From positions 1 to 6,263 of the forward strand of contig JADGON010000263.1 in the NCBI GenBank assembly GCA_017882945.1: a DNA stretch of 6,263 bases, written 5' to 3'. The translations under genes and the position numbers were made by a program. The notes beneath the pieces were generated by a model that did not search any database, was not told the DNA's origin, and saw only the letters and a program-made list of their open reading frames with translations. Source of the stretch: Acidimicrobiia bacterium (GTDB lineage Bacteria; Actinomycetota; Acidimicrobiia; IMCC26256; JAENVU01). Of the stretch, positions 1 through 6,042 are shown piece by piece (positions within the stretch are counted from its first letter, which is position 1; the number at the start of each line of letters is the position of its first letter).

Positions 1-1
1 C

Positions 2-1948
2 TTGCTGAGCCTGGCGGTCATTCTTCTCCTCGGTGTGGTGCTGTCGCGATCCTCCGGTTCGGCGACCGAACAGGGCAGCCTCAGGAGCGCGCGAGACACT
101 GCGGTCCTGGTCTCGCGCCTCGGCATCCTGCCCCAGCTCAGCGCGAACGGCCTTGCCAACGGCCTGTCGCCGGAGGAGAAGGGGAACCTCGACCGGGTGC
201 TGCGCAGCGACGAAGGCGCCGCGACGATCTCGCGCATCAAGATCTGGAATCGGGACCACGAGGTCGTCTACTCCGATGACAACCGCCTCATCGGCCGGCG
301 CTTCGCAGCCGACGACGAGCTGAACGACGCGCTGCACGGCAAAGTGGAATCCGGGATCAGCAATCTGTCCCAGAGCGAGAACACCCAGGAGCGGCACTTC
401 GGCAAGCTGTTCGAGGTGTACGTGCCGATCCGCTTCGTCGGCGACACGTCACCAGCGGGGGCGTTCGAGCTCTACCTTCCGTACGCGCCGATCGCGAAGG
501 AGATCCAGCAGGACAACCGGCACCGCAACCTGCTGATCGCGGGTGGGATGGCCATCCTGTGGCTCGTGCTCCTCCCCGTGGTCTGGCAGGCGTCGCGCCG
601 GCTGCGACGCACCGCCGCGTTGAACGAGCACCAGGCGCTGCACGACTCCCTGACCGACCTCCCGAACCGGACCCTGCTGCGCGATCGTTTGGTGGATTCG
701 ATCGAAGCGGCGCGTGATCGCGGCGACGGCATCGGGATCCTCCTGCTCGACGTCGACCGGTTCAAGGAGGTCAACGACACGCTCGGCTACCACAACGGCG
801 ATGTCCTGCTGTGCCAGTTCGGCGAGCGCGTCGTGGACGCGCTGCCCATGAACGCCACCGTCGCGCGCCTCGGCAGCGACGAGTTCGGAGTGATCCTTCC
901 CGAGCTCACGAATCCGACGATGGCGCTCAGCGCAGCGCGCCACCTTCTGGCCGCGCTCGAGACGCCGTTCACCGTCGACGAGCTCTCGGTCGAGGTGGAG
1001 GCGAGCATCGGCGTCAGCGTCTTCCCCGAGCACGGTGAGGATGCCGACACCTTGTTGCGCCGCGCCGATGTCGCGATGCAGCGAGCGAAGGAGTCCCACG
1101 TCGGGCTGGAGATCTACGCGACGGAGCACGACACCTACAGCCGCCGGCGGCTCGGGCTCATCGCCGATCTCCGGCGGGCGATCGACGGCGACGAGCTGGT
1201 CCTCTACTACCAACCGCAGGTGGAGCTACGCGGCGGCCACCCCATCGGAGTGGAGGCGCTCCTGCGCTGGAACCATCCGGTCGACGGCCTGATCCTGCCG
1301 GACGAGTTCATCCCGCTCGCCGAGCGGTCCGGGCTGATCCACCCGCTCACCGAGCACGTGCTCGAGCGCGCGTGCTCCCAGTGCCGCGAGTGGCGTGGCT
1401 CGGGCCTCGAGCTCAGCGTCGCGGTGAACCTGTCCGCCCGCAACCTCATCGAGGTGGATCTCGTCGAGCGCGTGCGCGGGCTGCTCGCACGCCACGACCT
1501 GCCGCCGTCCGCGTTGGTGCTCGAGATCACCGAGAGCACGATCATGGCGGACCCGGTCAAGACCACCAACGTGGTCCGGCGCCTGCGCGACGAGGGCTTG
1601 ACGGTCTCGATCGACGACTTCGGCACCGGGTACTCGTCGCTCGCCCATCTCCGTCACCTCCCCGTCAGCGAGATCAAGATCGACAAGTCGTTCGTCTTCG
1701 GGATGCTCGAGGATCCGAGCGACGCGACGATCGTGCGCTCCGCGATCGAGCTCGCCCACAACCTCCATCTGGTCGCGGTGGCCGAGGGTGTCGAGACCGC
1801 CGGCGCCCGTGACGCGCTTGCTGCGCTCGGCTGTGATGTCGGTCAGGGCTACTACTTCGCCCGGCCGATGCCGGCGTCGGAGCTGACCACGTGGCTCGCG
1901 TCGCGCAATTCGCTCACCCCCGAGCAGCACTCCGGCGCCCGGTTCTGA
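2..1948 (+). CDS. Cache-GGDEF-EAL cyclic di-GMP turnover protein, 5' end missing
   Basis: Membrane-bound c-di-GMP enzyme, read from the window edge (648 residues visible; residue 1 is only the first readable start-type codon). Residues about 3-15 are a membrane segment without a charged N-terminus, so the true start is probably upstream. Residues about 19-176 form an extracytoplasmic region resembling a single Cache sensor (IKIWNRDHEVVYSDD near 79-93). A second membrane helix spans about 177-195. The GGDEF domain (about 212-375) has DSLTDLPNR and LLLDVDRFKEVND, but the signature reads GSDEF (291-295), and the RxxD inhibitory site is replaced by PMNA (282-285). The EAL domain (about 385-635) keeps the residues needed for phosphodiesterase activity: E418, N476, E508, D538/D539, K559, E595, Q615. 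I infer that phosphodiesterase activity is likely and diguanylate cyclase activity doubtful. It ends 62 bases before the next gene on the same strand. Confidence 0.95.
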   Translation: MLSLAVILLLGVVLSRSSGSATEQGSLRSARDTAVLVSRLGILPQLSANGLANGLSPEEKGNLDRVLRSDEGAATISRIKIWNRDHEVVYSDDNRLIGRRFAADDELNDALHGKVESGISNLSQSENTQERHFGKLFEVYVPIRFVGDTSPAGAFELYLPYAPIAKEIQQDNRHRNLLIAGGMAILWLVLLPVVWQASRRLRRTAALNEHQALHDSLTDLPNRTLLRDRLVDSIEAARDRGDGIGILLLDVDRFKEVNDTLGYHNGDVLLCQFGERVVDALPMNATVARLGSDEFGVILPELTNPTMALSAARHLLAALETPFTVDELSVEVEASIGVSVFPEHGEDADTLLRRADVAMQRAKESHVGLEIYATEHDTYSRRRLGLIADLRRAIDGDELVLYYQPQVELRGGHPIGVEALLRWNHPVDGLILPDEFIPLAERSGLIHPLTEHVLERACSQCREWRGSGLELSVAVNLSARNLIEVDLVERVRGLLARHDLPPSALVLEITESTIMADPVKTTNVVRRLRDEGLTVSIDDFGTGYSSLAHLRHLPVSEIKIDKSFVFGMLEDPSDATIVRSAIELAHNLHLVAVAEGVETAGARDALAALGCDVGQGYYFARPMPASELTTWLASRNSLTPEQHSGARF

Positions 1949-1951
1949 GTT

Positions 1952-1974
1952 CGCGCGCCGTTCACAGTCGCGCG
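1952..1974 (+). terminator. Weak hairpin after the GGDEF-EAL gene
   Basis: CGCGCG at 1952-1957 and again at 1969-1974 can pair across an 11-base loop, starting 4 bases after the TGA stop. No T-run follows. It may assist termination, but such repeats are common in GC-rich DNA, so this is a weak call. Confidence 0.2.
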
Positions 1975-2010
1975 GCAGTCCGGCAACGGAGCGGCCCGAA
2001 GATCGCGGCC

Positions 2011-2217
2011 GTGGATACGACGGTGATCCCACCTCCCGACGTGCTCGACGACGCGATGCGGCCGTGGTCGCTGCCCTCGCTCGGCTCGGCACTCGCCGCC
2101 GGACCGTTCTGCCCCGAATGCGACCGCGACCTCTCGCTGGAACCGAGCCCGGCGACGATCGTCCTCTGCGAGACGTGCATCGACGCGGCTGCACCACCGG
2201 CGACCCACCCCCGCTAG
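2011..2217 (+). CDS. Small protein with two CxxC pairs (putative zinc ribbon)
   Basis: A 68-residue product from the GTG at 2011. I do not recognise the family. Two cysteine pairs, CPEC (residues 34-37) and CETC (53-56), are 15 residues apart, the layout of a small zinc knuckle or ribbon. The flanks are rich in proline, alanine and acidic residues, and there is no membrane segment or signal peptide. Coding is supported by strong third-position GC from 2011 to the TAG; upstream in the same frame this bias fades, which is why I prefer 2011 over earlier starts. No good Shine-Dalgarno sequence precedes it, and an ATG at 2056 (53 residues, both cysteine pairs kept) is an alternative start. It lies 62 bases after the GGDEF-EAL gene and 70 bases before aqpZ, all on one strand, so co-transcription with the upstream gene is possible. 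Zinc binding is inferred from the cysteine spacing only. Confidence 0.6.
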   Translation: MDTTVIPPPDVLDDAMRPWSLPSLGSALAAGPFCPECDRDLSLEPSPATIVLCETCIDAAAPPATHPR

Positions 2218-2259
2218 CAAGCATCCGAGCGCGAATCGAAACCGGTCCCTAGCATCTGC

Positions 2260-2266
2260 GCCGATA
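2260..2266 (+). promoter_or_regulatory. GCCGATA, possible sigma-28/WhiG-type -10 before aqpZ
   Basis: GCCGATA matches seven of eight positions of the GCCGATAA -10 used by FliA/WhiG-family sigma factors and lies 21 bases before the aqpZ start codon. No TAAA-like -35 sits at the expected 15-base distance (GAAA at 2238-2241 is 18 bases away), so this is only a tentative site. Confidence 0.2.
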
Positions 2267-2275
2267 CTCGCGAGC

Positions 2276-2283
2276 GGGAGGTG
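2276..2283 (+). promoter_or_regulatory. Strong ribosome binding site of aqpZ
   Basis: GGGAGGTG contains a full GGAGG core (2277-2281) six bases before the ATG at 2288. It fixes the aqpZ start and rules out the nearby GTG at 2281, which is part of this site. Confidence 0.85.
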
Positions 2284-2287
2284 CACG

Positions 2288-3034
2288 ATGCAGGAGCGTG
2301 GGCGAATCGCGCTAGCCGAGGGGCTCGGGACGATGATCCTCGTGGTGGGGGGTCCCGGGACCGCCATCCTCGCCACCGGCACCTTCGCCGGGCCCAAGAG
2401 CACCGTGGGCATCCTCGGCGTCGCGCTCGCCTTCGGGCTCAGCCTGCTCTGCGCGGCGTACGCCATCGGCTCGATCTCGGGGTGTCACATCAACCCGGCC
2501 GTCACGATCGGGCTCTGGGCGATCAAGAAGACCGAGACCGCGCTCGTGCCCTTCTATCTCGTGGGCCAGGTGATCGGTGGCATCGTCGGCGCCGGGATCA
2601 TCTTCGTCATCGCGAACAGCATCAGCGGGTTCAGCGCGAAGGCGAGCGGGTTCGCGGCGAACGGCTACGGCGCTCACTCACCCAGCGCGATCGCCCGGGG
2701 CGGGGCGGTGGCGGGTGGCTTCGACCTCGGAGTGGTCATCCTCGTGGAGGTCGTGTTCACCGCGCTCTTCGTCTTCGTGATCGCGAGCACCAGCCGCGGC
2801 TCGATGACGGTCGGATTCACCGGGCTCACCATCGGGCTCATGCTCACTCTGATCCACCTGATCACGATCCCGATCGACAACACCTCGGTGAACCCGGCCC
2901 GGAGCATTGCGACCGCGGTCTTCCAGCGGAGCTGGGCACTCGAACAGCTCTGGGTCTTCATCGTCTTCCCGATCATCGGTGGCCTCCTCGGCGCCCTGGT
3001 CTGGAAAGCCCTGGTCCCTGCGAGCGACCTCTAG
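2288..3034 (+). CDS. aqpZ: Aquaporin Z, water channel of the inner membrane
   Basis: A 248-residue MIP-family channel, close to the usual AqpZ length, with six hydrophobic helices and two half-helices. Both NPA boxes are intact: HINPAVT (NPA at 69-71) and SVNPARS (202-204). The selectivity-filter residues of E. coli AqpZ (F43, H174, T183, R189) have equivalents at F49, H190, T199 and R205, the signature of a water-selective pore rather than a glycerol facilitator. Long stretches such as LTLIHLI, NTSVNPARS and WALEQLW match the remembered E. coli protein almost exactly. Family knowledge predicts a tetramer passing water along osmotic gradients. The start is set by the GGAGG six bases upstream. 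A small CxxC gene precedes it on the same strand with a 70-base gap, and a GC-rich hairpin follows. Nothing in the sequence links it to the neighbouring pilus gene. Confidence 0.96.
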   Translation: MQERGRIALAEGLGTMILVVGGPGTAILATGTFAGPKSTVGILGVALAFGLSLLCAAYAIGSISGCHINPAVTIGLWAIKKTETALVPFYLVGQVIGGIVGAGIIFVIANSISGFSAKASGFAANGYGAHSPSAIARGGAVAGGFDLGVVILVEVVFTALFVFVIASTSRGSMTVGFTGLTIGLMLTLIHLITIPIDNTSVNPARSIATAVFQRSWALEQLWVFIVFPIIGGLLGALVWKALVPASDL

Positions 3035-3054
3035 TCGAAGATCTCCGCAGGACA

Positions 3055-3091
3055 ACCGCCGCGCCGCGCCCACGGGGCGCCCTCCGGCGGT
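3055..3091 (+). terminator. GC-rich stem-loop after aqpZ
   Basis: An outer 7-bp stem (ACCGCCG 3055-3061 with CGGCGGT 3085-3091) encloses a symmetric 4/4 internal loop and an inner perfect 6-bp stem (GCGCCC 3066-3071 with GGGCGC 3075-3080, loop ACG). It starts 20 bases after the aqpZ stop and precedes the pilT promoter region. There is no T-tract, which is common for actinobacterial terminators, so the role is inferred from position and predicted stability. Confidence 0.5.
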
Positions 3092-3131
3092 CTCTCGGTG
3101 CCATGAGCCTGGACGGTTCGTACAGTTTGTA

Positions 3132-3159
3132 TTGCTCTGGGCACTTTCCCGCCTAAGAT
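3132..3159 (+). promoter_or_regulatory. Candidate housekeeping promoter of the pilT gene
   Basis: TTGCTC (3132-3137) and TAAGAT (3154-3159) are separated by 16 bases and resemble a sigma-70-type -35/-10 pair in the only relatively AT-rich stretch nearby. Transcription would begin around 3164-3168, at the left arm of the structured leader, giving an untranslated leader of about 70 bases. A competing reading is a FliA/WhiG-type -10 (GCCGATGA, 3187-3194), but its -35 position is poor. Confidence 0.45.
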
Positions 3160-3161
3160 TT

Positions 3162-3235
3162 CCTGCTCGGGAGGCGGCAGGTCTGTGCCGATGAACCTCC
3201 TGACCAGGGATCTCGGGCACCGAGGAGCGAGCAGG
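3162..3235 (+). ncRNA. Candidate structured 5' leader (three-way junction) of the pilT gene
   Basis: Hand folding gives three helices with only Watson-Crick pairs. P1: CCTGCTCG (3162-3169) with CGAGCAGG (3228-3235), 8 bp, ending two bases before the ATG. P2: GGAGG (3170-3174) with CCTCC (3196-3200), then a 5-base bulge ATGAA (3191-3195), then CGGCA (3175-3179) with TGCCG (3186-3190) and loop GGTCTG. P3: CTCGG (3212-3216) with CCGAG (3220-3224), loop GCA. P1 and P2 abut without a linker, so they could stack. GGTC in the P2 loop (3180-3183) can also pair with GACC (3202-3205) as a pseudoknot. The probable Shine-Dalgarno GAGGAG (3222-3227) lies partly in P3 and against P1, so the fold would hide it. 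I recognise no known riboswitch: the 3' half is loosely reminiscent of GEMM-I, but the conserved 5' half of that class is absent. Function is inferred. Confidence 0.4.
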
Positions 3236-3237
3236 CA

Positions 3238-4800
3238 ATGCTGAACAGCCAGGCACGACAGTTCGGGGAGTCGCTGGTCGAGCGCCACGTCCTGGGCCGA
3301 GACGTCCTCGAGGATGCGCTCGACGAGTCGGCGCGCTTGGGTCTGCCGCTCCCGGCGATCCTGCTCCAGCGAGGCCTGGTGGGCCCGAAGGACGTCGCGG
3401 CCGCGATGAGCGTCGCGCTCGGGATGCGGTTCGTCGACTTCGACGAGGTCGCGGTCCAGCCCAAGGCCGCGCACACCGTGCCCGAGGCACTCGCCCGCAA
3501 GCACGCCGCCATCGGCGTGGAGATCGAGCTCGACTCCATCGTCGTCGCATTCGCGGATCCCGCCGACCATGTCGCGCTCGCCGAGGTCGCCTCGACCGTC
3601 CACACCGAGACCGGCCTGACCGTCGTTCCGGCCGGCGCGGAGCGCCAGGAGCTGCTCGCGGCGATCGAAGGCGCGTACGGCCCGGCCGACGAAGAGCACG
3701 ACCGGCTCCTCGTCGGTGAGGGCATCGACCCCGAGCTGCACCGGATGTTCGAGCGCGTGCAGGAGATCGACGCGTCCGACCTTCACCTCGCCGCGGGCCA
3801 GCCGCCCCTCGTGCGCATCCTGGGCGACCTGCACCGGCTCACGGACTTCGAGGTCCTCACCGGATCGCGCATCCGCGAGCTCGTGTACTCGATCATCACC
3901 AAGCGCCAGCAGGAGACCTTCGAGGCGTCCCACGAGCTCGACACGAACTACACGGTGCCCGGCATCGCCCGCTACCGCGTGAACATCTACCTCAAGCGCA
4001 ACGCAGTGGCGGTGTCGTTCCGCCAGATCCCGTACACCGTGCTGCCGTTCGAACGCCTCGGCCTCCCGGAGGCGGTGCGCCACTTCGCGGAGCTGCCGCG
4101 CGGTCTCGTACTGGTCACGGGCCCGACCGGTTCCGGCAAGTCGACGACCCTCGCTTCGATCATCGACCTCGTGAACCTGTCGCGACCGTGCCACATCATC
4201 ACGATCGAGGAGCCGATCGAGTTCGTGCACGAGTCGAAGATGGCCCTCGTCAGCCAGCGTGACGTGGGCACCGACACCGCGTCGTTTGCAACCGCGCTGC
4301 GCCAGGCACTCCGCCAGGACCCCGACGTCATCCTCGTCGGTGAGATGCGCGACCTCGAGACGATCTCCACCGCGGTCACTGCGGCGGAAACCGGCCACCT
4401 CGTCTTCGCCACGCTGCACACGCAGGACGCGGCCCAGACCATCGACCGGATCGTCGACGCCTTCCCCGCCGAGCAGCAGGGCCAGGTTCGCATCCAGGTC
4501 GCGTCGACGCTCCAGGGAATCGTCACCCAACAGCTCGTCCCGACCGCGGACGGCACGGCCCGTGCCGTGGCCGCCGAAGTGCTCGTCGCGACGCCGGCCA
4601 TCCGGAACCTCATTCGGGACGGAAAGATCCATCAGGTGTTCCCGATGATCCAGGCCGGGAGGAAGTTCGGCATGAACACGATGGACGAGCACCTGGGGTC
4701 ACTCGTCAAGGAAGGTCGCATCACGCTCGAGGCGGCCCTGCTGCGCTGCCGCGACGCGAACGAGCTGAAGCGCAGCGTGGGAGTCCCGGTCAGCGCGTAG
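3238..4800 (+). CDS. pilT: PilT-type type IV pilus retraction ATPase with N-terminal MshEN-like domain
   Basis: A 520-residue cytoplasmic motor ATPase; classical PilT is about 345 residues. Residues about 8-148 form a T2SSE_N/MshEN-like domain with two degenerate repeats (FGESLVERHVLGRDVLEDAL, 9-28; LPAILLQRGLVGPKDVAAAM, 38-57). Residues about 160-510 are the PilT core: ASDLHLAAGQPPLVRILGDL (179-198), Walker A GPTGSGKST (295-303), Asp box ITIEEPIEFVHESK (321-334), Walker B region DPDVILVGEMRD (361-372), His box TGHLVFATLHT (385-395) and the PilT-specific AIRNLIR (454-460), followed by GMNTMDEHL. The C-terminal signature points to PilT (retraction) rather than PilB (extension). The Asp box has E where PilT usually has D. 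The ATG at 3238 follows GAGGAG (3222-3227) by 10 bases. No pilB or pilC is adjacent and the next gene is convergent, so it is probably transcribed alone. c-di-GMP binding by the N-domain is possible but unproven, since its repeats differ from consensus. Confidence 0.93.
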   Translation: MLNSQARQFGESLVERHVLGRDVLEDALDESARLGLPLPAILLQRGLVGPKDVAAAMSVALGMRFVDFDEVAVQPKAAHTVPEALARKHAAIGVEIELDSIVVAFADPADHVALAEVASTVHTETGLTVVPAGAERQELLAAIEGAYGPADEEHDRLLVGEGIDPELHRMFERVQEIDASDLHLAAGQPPLVRILGDLHRLTDFEVLTGSRIRELVYSIITKRQQETFEASHELDTNYTVPGIARYRVNIYLKRNAVAVSFRQIPYTVLPFERLGLPEAVRHFAELPRGLVLVTGPTGSGKSTTLASIIDLVNLSRPCHIITIEEPIEFVHESKMALVSQRDVGTDTASFATALRQALRQDPDVILVGEMRDLETISTAVTAAETGHLVFATLHTQDAAQTIDRIVDAFPAEQQGQVRIQVASTLQGIVTQQLVPTADGTARAVAAEVLVATPAIRNLIRDGKIHQVFPMIQAGRKFGMNTMDEHLGSLVKEGRITLEAALLRCRDANELKRSVGVPVSA

Positions 4801-4807
4801 CGCCACC

Positions 4808-5011
4808 TCAGGGCCGGCCGGTCGCGCCTCCCGGCTCGCCGATCGGGCGCTTGAACAGCACCATGAACTCGCCCTCGTGGCCGTAGCCCCACGGGGCCAT
4901 CGAGACCGCTTCCCAGCCTTCGAGACCGAGCGGGGTCAAGACCTCGGTCGACTCGCGCTTCCACGAGTGCTGCGCGCCGCCGACGAGCTCCATCCGGTAC
5001 TCCCATTGCAT
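4808..5011 (-). CDS. DUF4177-like small protein
   Basis: A 67-residue protein starting MQWEYRMELV, with GWEAVSM (residues 32-38) and FMVLFKRP (49-56). This W-E-Y start, glycine-tryptophan-glutamate middle and terminal FKR strand are typical of DUF4177-type small proteins, whose function is not known. It has no membrane segment or signal peptide. I chose the ATG at 5011: the frame stays open upstream to 5086, but that extension lacks the family pattern, and a TAnnnT box lies 7 bases upstream of the chosen start. The gene is convergent with pilT, with only 7 bases between the stops, and lies 90 bases downstream of apbE on the same strand. The tail (IGEPGGATGRP) looks disordered. Confidence 0.8.
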   Translation of the reverse strand: MQWEYRMELVGGAQHSWKRESTEVLTPLGLEGWEAVSMAPWGYGHEGEFMVLFKRPIGEPGGATGRP

Positions 5012-5018
5012 TCGCGGG

Positions 5019-5024
5019 AGCGTA
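5019..5024 (-). promoter_or_regulatory. TAnnnT -10 box for a leaderless start of the DUF4177-like gene
   Basis: On the minus strand TACGCT is followed by 7 bases and then the ATG at 5011. This is the arrangement seen in leaderless actinobacterial mRNAs, and no Shine-Dalgarno sequence is present. No clear -35 is visible at 16-18 bases. Confidence 0.4.
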
Positions 5025-5101
5025 GACCGGCCGCACCGCAATGCGCCGTGACCATCGTTCCCGCTGAGGTGCGGGACCGGGAGCACCTGCGAGCTGCCGG
5101 C

Positions 5102-6031
5102 TCACGCGATGAAGGGCGAGAGTCCCGCGAGCTCCTCGAGGTGGCCGTCGTCGTGCACGAACAGACCCGTGACATGGTGCGCGTGGAGAAGCTCGGCGCC
5201 CGCGGCCGGGCCGGCGACGAACGCAGCCTTGGCGAGCACCTCGGCCGCGGCCGCGCTCTGAGCCAGGACCGTCACCGCAGCCAGGCCACTCCACGCCGGG
5301 CGGCCCGCGACCGGATCGACGAGGTGATGCTGCGGCGCGCCGCCGCGCGTCCACGCTCGGCGGAGGCGGGTGCTCGTCGCGACCGCGCCTTCGCCGAGCC
5401 GAAACGAGCGCCCCGGGGCCAGCGTGGGGTCGAGGTCCACCTGCCAACCCGCAGCCTCCGGAGGAGTGCCACTGACCCGGACATCACCGCCCAGGTTCAC
5501 GCACACACCCTCGGCGCCGGCGGCAAGCAGCTCGGTCGTGAGCAGGTCCGCCGCGCGCCCCTTGCCGATTCCCCCCAGGTCCAGGTGCACGCCCGCGGGG
5601 ATCTGCACCGCGGTGAGCAACGGCAGCATCTCGACGTCGCCGCATCCGGCTGCCGCCCCTGGAGCCGCGCCGTGCAGGTCCGCTTCGCCGCGCCGGCTGA
5701 TCGCGTCGAAGTCGCGGTCGTAGCCCGCCCACTCGAGCGCGTCGAGCACGGTGGGATCGAAGCGTCCGTTGGTCCCGCGCCACGCCTCGACCGCGAGCGC
5801 GATCACGTCATAGGTGTCCCGTGACACCATCACCGGCGCGCCCCCGGCTGCATTGATCTTGCACAGCTCGCTCGTGGACTCGAAGCGCGACCAGCGCGCC
5901 TCGAGCTCACCGAGCCGGCGCCGCGCGATCCCCGGAAGACCCGGCGGACCTCCGAGGATCAACAGGCGCGCGGTGCTGCCCATCGAAGGGAACTCGGTGT
6001 CCGACCAGGCGGTGGCGACCGGCGTGCTCAT
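5102..6031 (-). CDS. apbE: ApbE-family FAD:protein FMN transferase
   Basis: A 309-residue enzyme of the family that moves FMN from FAD onto a threonine or serine of target flavoproteins, using Mg2+. Family landmarks in order: FPSMGSTARL (14-23), RWSRFESTSELCKIN (46-60), GRFDPTV (89-95) and WAGYD (101-105), HLDLGGIGKGRAAD (149-162), VNLGGDVRVSG (178-188), GAVATST (215-221), HHLVDPVAGRP (235-245). Near the C-terminus the usual A-D-A-L-x-T metal-site segment reads AEVLAKAAF (263-271), replacing the Asp with Glu and the Thr with Lys. I recall this variant in actinobacterial members, but activity should not be assumed. The N-terminus has no signal peptide or lipobox, so the protein is probably cytoplasmic. 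Start chosen at 6031: GGAGG (6038-6042) lies 6 bases upstream; the frame stays open to 6103 but that part is low-complexity. No target flavoprotein gene is in view. The gene is divergent from the partial gene at the right edge. Confidence 0.92.
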   Translation of the reverse strand: MSTPVATAWSDTEFPSMGSTARLLILGGPPGLPGIARRRLGELEARWSRFESTSELCKINAAGGAPVMVSRDTYDVIALAVEAWRGTNGRFDPTVLDALEWAGYDRDFDAISRRGEADLHGAAPGAAAGCGDVEMLPLLTAVQIPAGVHLDLGGIGKGRAADLLTTELLAAGAEGVCVNLGGDVRVSGTPPEAAGWQVDLDPTLAPGRSFRLGEGAVATSTRLRRAWTRGGAPQHHLVDPVAGRPAWSGLAAVTVLAQSAAAAEVLAKAAFVAGPAAGAELLHAHHVTGLFVHDDGHLEELAGLSPFIA

Positions 6032-6037
6032 CAGGTT

Positions 6038-6042
6038 CCTCC
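6038..6042 (-). promoter_or_regulatory. Ribosome binding site of apbE
   Basis: GGAGG on the minus strand, six bases before the ATG at 6031. It decides the apbE start in favour of the 309-residue form over the longer in-frame form beginning at 6103. Confidence 0.85.

Noticed and set aside
1226..2224. 332-codon minus-strand frame across the EAL domain and the small CxxC gene
   Set aside because: Arginine-rich, motif-free translation antisense to recognised domains.
3151..3195. GEMM-I c-di-GMP riboswitch
   Set aside because: GCCTAA followed by a GG-rich hairpin and GCCGATG recalls the 3' half of GEMM-I, but the conserved 5' half (GGCAAACC and GCAAAGCC segments) is not present upstream.
3031..4692. 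553-codon open frame on the minus strand opposite pilT
   Set aside because: Its product is low-complexity and rich in R, D, G, L and H with no family motifs, while the plus strand encodes an unmistakable PilT. Long antisense frames are expected in GC-rich coding DNA.
5012..5086. Longer form of the DUF4177-like protein starting at 5086
   Set aside because: The extra 25 residues do not fit the family, whose members begin near the M-x-W-E-Y segment, and a TAnnnT box is well placed for a leaderless start at 5011.
4877..5824. 315-codon plus-strand frame across apbE and the DUF4177-like gene
   Set aside because: Arginine-rich, without domains, and opposite the intact ApbE motifs on the minus strand.
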